DNA of 19,703 nucleotides from CAYSEQ01 sp964430475 (lineage in GTDB: Bacteria > Patescibacteriota > Microgenomatia > UBA8517). The translations under genes and the position numbers were made by a program. The stretch covers positions 1-19,703 of the forward strand of contig CAYSEQ010000014.1 in assembly GCA_964430475.1 (NCBI GenBank). The letters run 5' to 3'. Below, one piece after another: positions 15,078 through 19,703 of this stretch (position 1 is its first letter; every line of letters begins with the position of its first letter). Below the pieces are notes generated by a model that saw only the letters and a program-made list of their open reading frames with translations, had not been told where the DNA came from and did no database searches.

Positions 15078-16079
15078 ATGGTTGAGAGGAAGGTAGAACG
15101 CCTAGCATTTAGGGAAAGAAACAGTTATCACTTGGAAGATGGCAAACCGGATATTTTAGGTGTTTATCTAGAAGAGATAGATGGAAAACTGTTGTCTCCC
15201 GAAGAAGAAAAAGAGTTGGGACGAAAGGTTAGGGAAATGCTTTCAGCGCAAAGAGAAAATCCCGATGGTAGTGATGGTGCGAAAAAAGAAGAGTTAGAAA
15301 AAATAATTCGGGAAGGTGAAAAGGCAAGAGAAAGATTAATTTTATCAAACCGTTTGTTAGTAGTCTCAATCGCTAGTAAATATTCTCCATACTGTCAGGG
15401 TTGTTTAACTTCTGAAGATCTTGTCCAAATTGGGAATTTAGGATTGATGAATGCAGTGGAACATTTTGATCCTGAACTTGGTAGATTTTCTACTTACGCA
15501 ACCTGGTGGATTAAGCAGGCAATTTTGAGGGCATTGGATAACTTTAACCAAAGCATACGGATCCCAGTAAGTGTTCAGAACGAGAGAAGAAAGGTTGAGA
15601 AGGAAATTATGAGATTACTCGGATCAGAAAGTGATGGGGGCAGCAAGGAGAATATTTATCAGAAAGTGTCAGAAAGAACTGGGAAATCACCCGAGAGGCT
15701 AAGATTTTTGTCTCAACTACCAAGAGTTGTTTCTTTGGAAGAAGAAATTGTTTTTGAAGATGGGGATACCTCCGAATTTAGTGAGTTAGTAGCAGATGAA
15801 GGAACATCGGTGGAAGAAGGTGCGAACGAGAATTTGTTGAGAGAAAAAATTTTGAAAATAATACATGAGAAGTTTAATGGCGATGAGAGAATGATTAACA
15901 TCATTGTCCTATTTTTTGGATTGGATGGGAATGGAGAGAGAGCCATGACGGAAATAGGCAGAGACCTAAATGTTTCTCGAGAGAGGATAAGACAGTTGCG
16001 CAATAAAGCCTTAAAGATTCTAGGAAGAGATCCCGAGATAAAAAGATTGTGGGAAAGTTTGGAGGAAGTTGAAGCTTAA
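15078..16079 (+). CDS. RNA polymerase sigma factor, sigma-70 family (divergent)
   Basis: This protein directs RNA polymerase to promoters. The 333-residue protein has region 1.2 (about 26-58), region 2 (84-155), with NRLLVVSIASKYS, LTSEDLVQIGNLGLMNAVEHF, and the -10 recognition stretch RFSTYATWWIKQAIL, then region 3 (about 157-240) and region 4 (252-318). In region 4 the helix-turn-helix is MTEIGRDLNVSRERIRQLRNKAL. There is no region 1.1. In region 2 the usual linker between 2.1 and 2.2 is replaced by SPYCQGC, with C106 and C109 spaced CxxC. Compared with housekeeping RpoD, KQAILRAL replaces RQAITRS/A in the -10-reading helix. I therefore think it is an alternative (group 2-like) factor, although it could be the main one of a reduced genome. 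Region 1.2 to 4 is complete. Leader features are described separately. Confidence 0.9.
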   Translation: MVERKVERLAFRERNSYHLEDGKPDILGVYLEEIDGKLLSPEEEKELGRKVREMLSAQRENPDGSDGAKKEELEKIIREGEKARERLILSNRLLVVSIASKYSPYCQGCLTSEDLVQIGNLGLMNAVEHFDPELGRFSTYATWWIKQAILRALDNFNQSIRIPVSVQNERRKVEKEIMRLLGSESDGGSKENIYQKVSERTGKSPERLRFLSQLPRVVSLEEEIVFEDGDTSEFSELVADEGTSVEEGANENLLREKILKIIHEKFNGDERMINIIVLFFGLDGNGERAMTEIGRDLNVSRERIRQLRNKALKILGRDPEIKRLWESLEEVEA

Positions 16080-16125
16080 TTTACATTTTTGGGTGGTTTT
16101 TAGTTCACTTAGACTACTAAAATTT

Positions 16126-16617
16126 ATGTCGCTGGAGTTACCTCAAGAGGAGTTTAAGGAAATTTTGGCTAAAAGAAGTTTCTTTGAAGTATTTTTAGAC
16201 ATAGATTGTTTAAGGCGAGACAGGAAGGAGTGGTTTAGGAGGATAAGGTTGAAAAGGAAAGTACCCGAAAAGAGTATTAAAGAAAATCTTGGGAAGTATT
16301 ATCAGATCTTATTTTCATCAGCTCAAGCTGAATTGTGCATTCTTGGGGAAACTGTGGGTATTTTTAGTACAAAATTGTCTCATGATAAAAAAATGCGGAT
16401 TCTTTCTTATGCTCTTCTTGCCGGATTAGAGATTGAAAAACTCGAAACTTCAATATTAGAAAAAACTTACCAAGTGCTATTAGAAGTCGGACTTTTTAGG
16501 AATAACTTAAACTTGCCAGAATATGAAGAGGATAAAAAGATTGCATTAAATTATGTTCTTAAAGTATTAGAGGAAGGTGCATCTTTTAGAAAAGGATCTC
16601 AAATTTCAGCCTCCTAG
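16126..16617 (+). CDS. Hypothetical helical protein downstream of the sigma factor
   Basis: The 163-residue protein is predicted to be nearly all helical, with no membrane segment. It has a basic N-terminal third (LRRDRKEWFRRIRLKRKVP) and a more hydrophobic central part (MRILSYALLAGLEIEKLETSIL). I recognise no family. It lies 46 bases after the sigma gene, with no terminator seen between, so it may be co-transcribed; an anti-sigma or partner role is possible but not shown. I chose the ATG at 16126; the frame stays open from a TTG at 16069, but those codons overlap the end of the sigma gene. Confidence 0.6.
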   Translation: MSLELPQEEFKEILAKRSFFEVFLDIDCLRRDRKEWFRRIRLKRKVPEKSIKENLGKYYQILFSSAQAELCILGETVGIFSTKLSHDKKMRILSYALLAGLEIEKLETSILEKTYQVLLEVGLFRNNLNLPEYEEDKKIALNYVLKVLEEGASFRKGSQISAS

Positions 16618-16696
16618 GTTGGCTAGGTTTTAAATTCTAAATTTTGTAATTTATCGTTAGTCATTGTTCTTAAACTCTATAGAAACGACGAATAAA

Positions 16697-16784
16697 TTAA
16701 AAGTTAAAAGTTAAAAAATTCTAATCAAGAATCAAGAAGCAAGAATTTAGAATTTTGGATTTCTTAATCATCAACCATTAATCA
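16697..16784. repeat. Degenerate repeat array, inverted copy of the left-edge array
   Basis: Words TTAAAAGTTAAAAGTTAAAAA, TCAAGAATCAAGAAGCAAGAA, AATTTAGAATTTTGG and ATCATCAACCATTAATC follow each other here. Read on the minus strand they give, in the same order, the modules of positions 1-110 (GGTTGATG..., TTCTTG repeats, AATTTTTAAC, AACTTTTAA). The match is imperfect. No gene is seen between 16618 and 16890; the rest of that gap is AT-rich. Confidence 0.65.
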
Positions 16785-16792
16785 TTTTTTGA

Positions 16793-16832
16793 AAATTTGG
16801 ATTTTGAATTTGTTTAGGATTTAGGATTTGGT
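16793..16832. repeat. TTTGGATT/TTTAGGAT-like short repeats
   Basis: Tandem imperfect units of about seven bases occur here (TTTGGAT, TTTGAAT, TTTAGGAT, TTTAGGAT, TTTGG). They are of the same kind as the longer array at 17394-17498. Confidence 0.6.
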
Positions 16833-16869
16833 GTTCAATGCATTACTTTGTTACCCATTACCTTAAAGG

Positions 16870-16899
16870 TTGCGTTTTGCTATATAGATGTTATATAAT
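16870..16899 (+). promoter_or_regulatory. Promoter with perfect -10
   Basis: TTGCGT (16870-16875) and a perfect TATAAT (16894-16899) are 18 bases apart. The expected start near 16906 is just before a small ORF at 16910 and about 39 bases before a terminator-like hairpin. This is one of the best -10 boxes in the window. Confidence 0.55.
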
Positions 16900-16909
16900 G
16901 CGTATCTCT

Positions 16910-16957
16910 ATGAAAATATTTTGTAATAAAATTTTCTTTTGGTTCCTCTGCGTCTAG
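16910..16957 (+). CDS. Candidate 15-residue leader peptide
   Basis: The ORF reads MKIFCNKIFFWFLCV and stops at TAG (16955-16957). It begins about four bases after the expected transcription start, and its stop codon lies in the loop of the hairpin at 16945-16966. That placement is what one expects of a leader peptide controlling a hairpin. The peptide is hydrophobic with two Cys and one Trp. It may also be chance: the region is short and AT-rich. Confidence 0.3.
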   Translation: MKIFCNKIFFWFLCV

Positions 16958-16977
16958 ACGGAGAGGTTTCTTTTTTT
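16945..16977 (+). terminator. Hairpin plus T-run (Rho-independent terminator or attenuator)
   Basis: CCTCT/AGAGG (16945-16949 with 16962-16966) pairs, then a G-G mismatch, then CGT/ACG, closed by a CTAG loop. It is followed by TTTCTTTTTTT (16967-16977). With the promoter at 16870-16899 it would define an RNA of about 70 bases, or stop transcription before the 17024 gene. Confidence 0.6.
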
Positions 16978-17012
16978 GGTTCTCTCCAAATCAGGTGAGC
17001 AGAGGGTTTTTT
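16960..17012 (+). terminator. Alternative hairpins and second T-run
   Basis: GGAGAG (16960-16965) can pair with CTCTCC (16982-16987), and CCTCTGC (16945-16951) with GCAGAGG (16999-17005), followed by TTTTTT (17007-17012). These pairs use the same bases as the first hairpin, so the two folds exclude each other. The second could act as a second terminator or as an alternative attenuator state. Confidence 0.4.
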
Positions 17013-17023
17013 ATTTGATAAAT

Positions 17024-17227
17024 ATGGGTAAAGAACAAGAAAACAAATTTTGGAAAGTTGTTTCAGATATTTTTGATGAAACCCAAAGACCTTTGAATCT
17101 AAGGGCCACCCAACTTCCCGATGGAGGAGGCACAATAGAAGTGGATTCTAATGGTCAGAAAATAATTTATCAAGTTTCGGTCAATGGGGATGTTCAGGAG
17201 GTCCCTCCAGAGGTAGAAGAATCTTAA
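17024..17227 (+). CDS. Hypothetical 67-residue protein behind the structured leader
   Basis: The protein begins MGKEQENKFWKVVSDIFDET, with a short helix, and continues with a beta-rich part (GGGTIEVDSNGQKIIYQVSV) and an acidic tail (VPPEVEES). It is soluble and I recognise no family. The frame is open from 16976, but those codons contain the hairpin/T-run element; the ATG at 17024 is the sensible start. No Shine-Dalgarno precedes it. Expression would depend on reading through the hairpins at 16945-17012 or on a weak promoter close to the ATG. Confidence 0.55.
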   Translation: MGKEQENKFWKVVSDIFDETQRPLNLRATQLPDGGGTIEVDSNGQKIIYQVSVNGDVQEVPPEVEES

Positions 17228-17354
17228 TTAGGTCTTTTTATTTAAATTTTCTGTAACTCAAGGTTATTTCCTCAAAAGGTTATCAAAAATCTCCTTCTTC
17301 TTAGCATCAAAACTCAAGCTCCAAAACATTCTAATTTTTATTTTAGAACTTTGA

Positions 17355-17384
17355 ACTTGTAATAACTATTAGTTATCAACAAGT
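17355..17384. repeat. 30-bp dyad (ACTTGT...ACAAGT)
   Basis: ACTTGT (17355-17360) and ACAAGT (17379-17384) are inverted, and inside them ATAACTA (17362-17368) and TAGTTAT (17370-17376) are inverted around one central base. That is 13 pairs with a 1x2 internal loop. No T-run follows, so it is not a normal terminator. It is the only marked symmetry in the 17228-17531 gap. Confidence 0.6.
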
Positions 17385-17393
17385 AAAAGTTTT

Positions 17394-17498
17394 GTTTGGA
17401 ATTTGGAATTTAGGATTTGGAATTTGTTTAGAATTTAGAGATTAGAATTTAGGATTTAGCAAATTGGGATTTAGAGATTGGAGATTATTAGTAATTGG
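17394..17498. repeat. Heptamer-like degenerate tandem repeat array
   Basis: About 105 bases made of imperfect TTTGGAA, TTTAGAA, TTTAGGA and TTTAGAG units, with occasional insertions, run almost up to the damaged radC gene. The array has no coding content. A short open frame at 17464-17658 that starts in it is not a gene. Confidence 0.7.
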
Positions 17499-17531
17499 CT
17501 CTTTATTTAAAAAAATAAAAGTGGGTGGTAA

Positions 17532-18226
17532 AATTGGGGAAAGACGGCGAACTCTTTTACAATCCGCGATTTGCCAAAAGAGGAGCGTCCTCGCGAGCGG
17601 TTGGTTAAATTCGGTGAAGAAGCACTTTCAGCACAAGAACTTCTACAGATTATTTTAGGCCGAGGGCAGCAGGCGAGTCTGTAGCAATTACAGCCCAAAA
17701 ATTATTATCACAATTTGGTAGCCTTCAGAAATTATCAGAAGCAAGTATAGAGGAATTATCAGAAGTTAAAGGAATTGGCTTGGCAAAAGCCGCTCAAATA
17801 AAAGCTGCTTTCGAAATTGTCCGCCGTCTTTTTACTCAAGCCCCATCATATAAAGGCAAAGAGCTTTCAAGCCCAGAAAAAGTTTATCGTTTAATAAAAA
17901 GCAAACTCAAAGATTATAACAGAGAGCATTTTTATATTATCGCTCTAAACAGCAGAAATTATTCAATTGCCGAAATTTCAGTTGGTAGCCTTAATGCGAG
18001 TATTGTTCATCCCCGTGAGGTTTTTGCAGAAGCAATTAGAAGCAAAGCCGCTTCAGTCATCCTTGCTCATAATCATCCATCGGGTGACCCTGAGCCATCT
18101 GAGGATGACTTGATTATTACCAAAAGATTGGTTGAGTCAGGAAGAACTTTAGGAATAGAAGTGATTGACCACATAATTGTTGCTAAAGAGAATTTCTTTA
18201 GTTTCAAAAGCAAAGGTCTAATTTAA
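17532..18226 (+). pseudogene. radC: radC (JAB/MPN domain) broken by a frameshift
   Basis: RadC/YeeS-type proteins carry a JAMM-like metal site; their role is unsettled, and they are often found near mobile or defence genes. The N-terminal part is read in one frame from about 17559 (TIRDLPKEERPRERLVKFGEE, then ALSAQELLQIILGRG) and stops at 17682-17684. The rest follows in another frame (ESVAITAQKLL, helix-hairpin-helix VKGIGLAKAAQIKAA, then the metal domain). One missing base near 17673 explains the break; adding one G restores GRGQQGESV, the family motif. The N-terminal frame also has no usual start codon between its stop at 17529 and TIRDLP; the first is a TTG at 17571. An internal ATG at 17780 gives a 148-residue product that keeps HNHPSGD with the pattern H97xH99-x7-S107-x2-D110. 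So it is a pseudogene, a sequence error, or a gene reduced to its catalytic domain. Confidence 0.85.
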
Positions 18227-18229
18227 GGC

Positions 18230-18276
18230 AACATATGTTATTGACAAATTTTCTCTGATGTACATAATTATGTTCA
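18230..18276 (+). promoter_or_regulatory. Promoter and paired palindromic operators of the toxin-antitoxin operon
   Basis: A perfect TTGACA (18241-18246) lies 16 bases before CATAAT (18263-18268). AACATATGTT (18230-18239) is a perfect palindrome just upstream of the -35. ACATAATTATGT (18262-18273) is a perfect palindrome over the -10, extending to 18259-18276 with one mismatched pair. Both have ACAT/ATGT half-sites; their centres are 33 bp apart, about three helical turns. The second includes TGTACA (18259-18264), the core word described for YefM operators. Confidence 0.65.
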
Positions 18277-18282
18277 GGAGGT
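18276..18282 (+). promoter_or_regulatory. Strong Shine-Dalgarno of the antitoxin gene
   Basis: AGGAGGT at 18276-18282 is eight bases before the ATG at 18291, an ideal ribosome site. It is the only properly spaced strong Shine-Dalgarno in the window; most other genes have none. Confidence 0.7.
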
Positions 18283-18290
18283 AAAAAACA

Positions 18291-18650
18291 ATGTCTGATA
18301 TTTTCATTTCAGCAACGAAAGCAAGAAACAATTTTTTTGACCTTTTGGAGAAAGTCAAAAAGAAGTCTTATCCGATCCACATCACAGTAAAAGGGATTCC
18401 GGAAGCAGTGATTATGAGTAAAGCGGATTATGATAGTTTAATAGCAACGCTTGAAACTCTTTCTGATTCAGATTTGGTGGAGGCAATTCGCAAAGGAGAG
18501 AAGGATATAAAGGCTGGGAGATATTTTAGTTTGGAAGAGGTAGAGAAAGAACTTGGCGAAGGTGGATATTTGGTTTTTGACGAGGGTAAGAGAAAGTATG
18601 TTCCAAGTGATTCTGGCAAACCAGGTAAGAAAAGAGTTAAGAAGGCTTGA
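18291..18650 (+). CDS. Phd/YefM-family antitoxin
   Basis: Antitoxins of this family bind their own operator through the N-terminal domain and neutralise the toxin with the C-terminal part. The 119-residue protein has the typical start IFISATKARNNFFDLLEKVKK, followed by the IHITVKGIPEAVIMSKADYDSLIATLETL segment. The toxin-binding part is about 58-90 (DLVEAIRKGEKDIKAGRYFSLEEVE). It ends with an unusually long basic tail (KRKYVPSDSGKPGKKRVKKA) that exists because the frame runs 53 bases into the toxin gene. Expression is driven by its own promoter and strong Shine-Dalgarno, with palindromes for autorepression. Confidence 0.9.
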   Translation: MSDIFISATKARNNFFDLLEKVKKKSYPIHITVKGIPEAVIMSKADYDSLIATLETLSDSDLVEAIRKGEKDIKAGRYFSLEEVEKELGEGGYLVFDEGKRKYVPSDSGKPGKKRVKKA

Positions 18651-18852
18651 TGCAAGACTTAGGGAAAAAGCTTTAAAAAATTTAAAGGTCTTAAAAACAG
18701 ATCCCTTTTTAGGCGAGAAAATGCTAGGTCAATTTGAAGGGCTATACAGAGTCAAAATTCCACCTCTTAGGATTATCTACACTCCTGATTTGAAAAACAA
18801 AACCATCTGGGTTAAGACGATTGGTTTTAGAGGAAAGGTTTATAAAAAATGA
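18598..18852 (+). CDS. RelE/ParE-superfamily toxin
   Basis: The 84-residue protein has the length and pattern of RelE-like toxins (usually ribosome-dependent mRNA interferases; ParE relatives act on gyrase). It starts MFQVILANQVRKELRRLDAR, and the core is FEGLYRVKIPPLRIIYTPD, then IWVKTIGFRGKVYKK, the usual strand pair and final arginine/VY motif. Which activity it has cannot be fixed, because catalytic residues vary. The frame is open from 18553, but ATG 18598 gives the normal N-terminus. It overlaps the antitoxin gene by 53 bases and is translationally coupled. Its TGA overlaps the next ATG (18849) by four bases. Confidence 0.87.
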   Translation: MFQVILANQVRKELRRLDARLREKALKNLKVLKTDPFLGEKMLGQFEGLYRVKIPPLRIIYTPDLKNKTIWVKTIGFRGKVYKK

Positions 18853-19003
18853 GTGATTCGTATCAAAATTGGTCAAAAGAAAAGCTTTTAGCTGAGATTG
18901 AGAGGTTTAAGAGGGATGAGGACCAAATCCGAATTTGTTGTTAGAATTATTGAGAAATATCGGGGTTAGTGAGAGAATAAAAAAGAATTTTTTGTATAAG
19001 TGA
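18849..19003 (+). pseudogene. Frame-broken micro-gene between toxin and methyltransferase
   Basis: From ATG 18849 the frame reads MSDSYQNWSKEKLLAEIERF, then KRDEDQIRICC and stops at 18942-18944. A second frame from about 18918 reads NLLLELLRNIGVSERIKKNF, then LYK, and stops at 19001-19003, six bases before the methyltransferase ATG. One missing base near 18915 would join them into a helical protein of about 50 residues. The ATGA overlap with the toxin and the short gap to the methyltransferase suggest that it was a real operon member. Its function is unknown; the WSKEKLLAEIERFK start resembles small proteins or domains I associate with these methyltransferase loci, but that is weak. Confidence 0.45.
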
Positions 19004-19008
19004 AGTTT

Positions 19009-19703
19009 ATGACCAAAGAACAAAAATTTTATAAGGCATTACAGGATGTATTTATTGGCGCCAAGATCGAAGGCGAAGGCGGCTTTGTTAATTTGATGAA
19101 AATAAAATCAAATTATTACCGAAAAATTGAGGATCTTCTAAAGCAAGATATTGAAAAAGCATTAGAAAGATATCCTGCATTTCGCGGGGAACTTTTTGAC
19201 AAACTCTATTCCTTTTTCAGCCGGTATTTCACAGAAAGCGGTTCAATCTATTTCAACTCAACGCCTTTTCATAACAATGTTTACGAAAGGGTTTATACCG
19301 ACGAAAAAGATGTTATTCTCTTCTGGAAAACACAGATGCTCTACTATGTCAAAACTGATCGGATTTTCCGAAGTTTAGAAGTAGAATCTGATGGTTTTAA
19401 ATTCTTCTTTGATGTTTCAAAGTTAGAACATAAAAAAGCCAATGAAAAGCGAAGTTTAATTTACGATTTAGACAAAGTCCGTGAAGATAAAACCATCGTT
19501 TTTAAAGTTACATACTCCGAAAAGGGCACGAAAACAAAGCAAGAAGAAATATTAAAGGCATTAAAGAAGAAAGGCATCGCGATTACCGAAGAACAATTAG
19601 AAAGGGCTTTTAGGGTTTTTGAAAAACAAAGCGAAGTTGATTTCTTTATCAACAAAAACGCCAAAGCATTTCTGCAGGAGCAGTTTAAACTCTGGAGTTA
19701 TCA
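19009..19703 (+). CDS. N-terminal part of a DNA methyltransferase (partial at right edge)
   Basis: The frame from ATG 19009 stays open for 231 codons to the window edge, so the gene is incomplete. The sequence (MTKEQKFYKALQDVFIGAKI, VLFWKTQMLYYVKTDRIF, FKFFFDVSKLEHKKANEKR, RAFRVFEKQSEVDFFINKNA) resembles the N-terminal region of large type III-like site-specific adenine methyltransferases found in Patescibacteria and archaea. The catalytic motifs (such as DPPY and the AdoMet-binding FxGxG) would be farther downstream and are not visible. If correct, it is the modification part of a restriction-modification system, and a helicase/nuclease gene would be expected next. The start is six bases after the preceding micro-gene stop. 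Confidence 0.68.
   Translation, partial: MTKEQKFYKALQDVFIGAKIEGEGGFVNLMKIKSNYYRKIEDLLKQDIEKALERYPAFRGELFDKLYSFFSRYFTESGSIYFNSTPFHNNVYERVYTDEKDVILFWKTQMLYYVKTDRIFRSLEVESDGFKFFFDVSKLEHKKANEKRSLIYDLDKVREDKTIVFKVTYSEKGTKTKQEEILKALKKKGIAITEEQLERAFRVFEKQSEVDFFINKNAKAFLQEQFKLWSY

Noticed and set aside
16908..17135. Minus-strand frame opposite the hairpin leader and the 67-residue gene
   Set aside because: It crosses the hairpins and T-runs and has no supporting motif or start signal.
17464..17658. 64-codon frame from the repeat array into radC
   Set aside because: It begins inside repeats and runs out of frame through the recognisable RadC N-terminus (DLPKEERPRERL), so it is not a gene.
1..19703. 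Alternative genetic code (TGA as glycine, as in Gracilibacteria/SR1)
   Set aside because: TGA terminates several conserved genes at the expected place and never occurs inside one.
1..19703. tRNA, rRNA or CRISPR array
   Set aside because: I found no T-loop/acceptor pattern of a tRNA, no conserved rRNA stretch, and the repeats present are short, degenerate and without regular spacers.

Overview
The window looks like part of a small, AT-rich genome of the Candidate Phyla Radiation (Patescibacteria), most likely the Microgenomates side. This is inference from dense gene packing, very short leaders, small hypothetical proteins of a type common in those genomes, an archaeal-type ProRS, and intergenic arrays of degenerate TTTAGAA/TTTGGAA-like units. 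TGA is used as a normal stop (HIT, toxin and others), so the recoded Gracilibacteria/SR1 code is not in use. I see no tRNA, rRNA or CRISPR array.

Region 1 (166-4044): rseP (site-2 protease), proS, a HIT protein, a YqeY-like protein and a shortened ybeY. Region 2 (4076-7563): the replication/repair block dnaX-ybaB-recR, with an orphan response-regulator-like winged-helix gene placed between ybaB and recR. Region 3 (7584-10188): a charged hypothetical protein, cysS and a HAD phosphatase. Region 4 (10222-12259): three tightly packed genes for exported or membrane-anchored proteins that look like one cell-surface unit. Region 5 (12291-14252): two small hypothetical genes that converge, then a membrane-anchored C39-like cysteine peptidase with a TPR-like tail. 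Region 6 (14296-16617): an unknown protein, a divergent sigma-70 factor and another unknown helical protein.

Region 7 (16618-19703) has a different character and looks accessory. It holds arrays of degenerate short repeats, a strong promoter followed about 70 bases later by a hairpin/T-run element and a 67-residue protein, a 30-bp dyad, a frame-broken radC, a Phd/YefM-RelE toxin-antitoxin operon with its own consensus -35, strong Shine-Dalgarno and paired palindromic operators, a frame-broken micro-gene, and the start of a DNA-methyltransferase gene that runs off the right edge.

The points most worth a second look are: the 16870-17012 promoter/mini-ORF/alternative-hairpin leader; the sigma-gene leader, where an 18-bp palindrome separates an ideal Shine-Dalgarno from the start codon; the toxin-antitoxin operators; probable leaderless transcription across the window; three genes each broken in a way that one extra base would mend or partly mend; and the inverted repeat arrays at the two ends of the core gene block.
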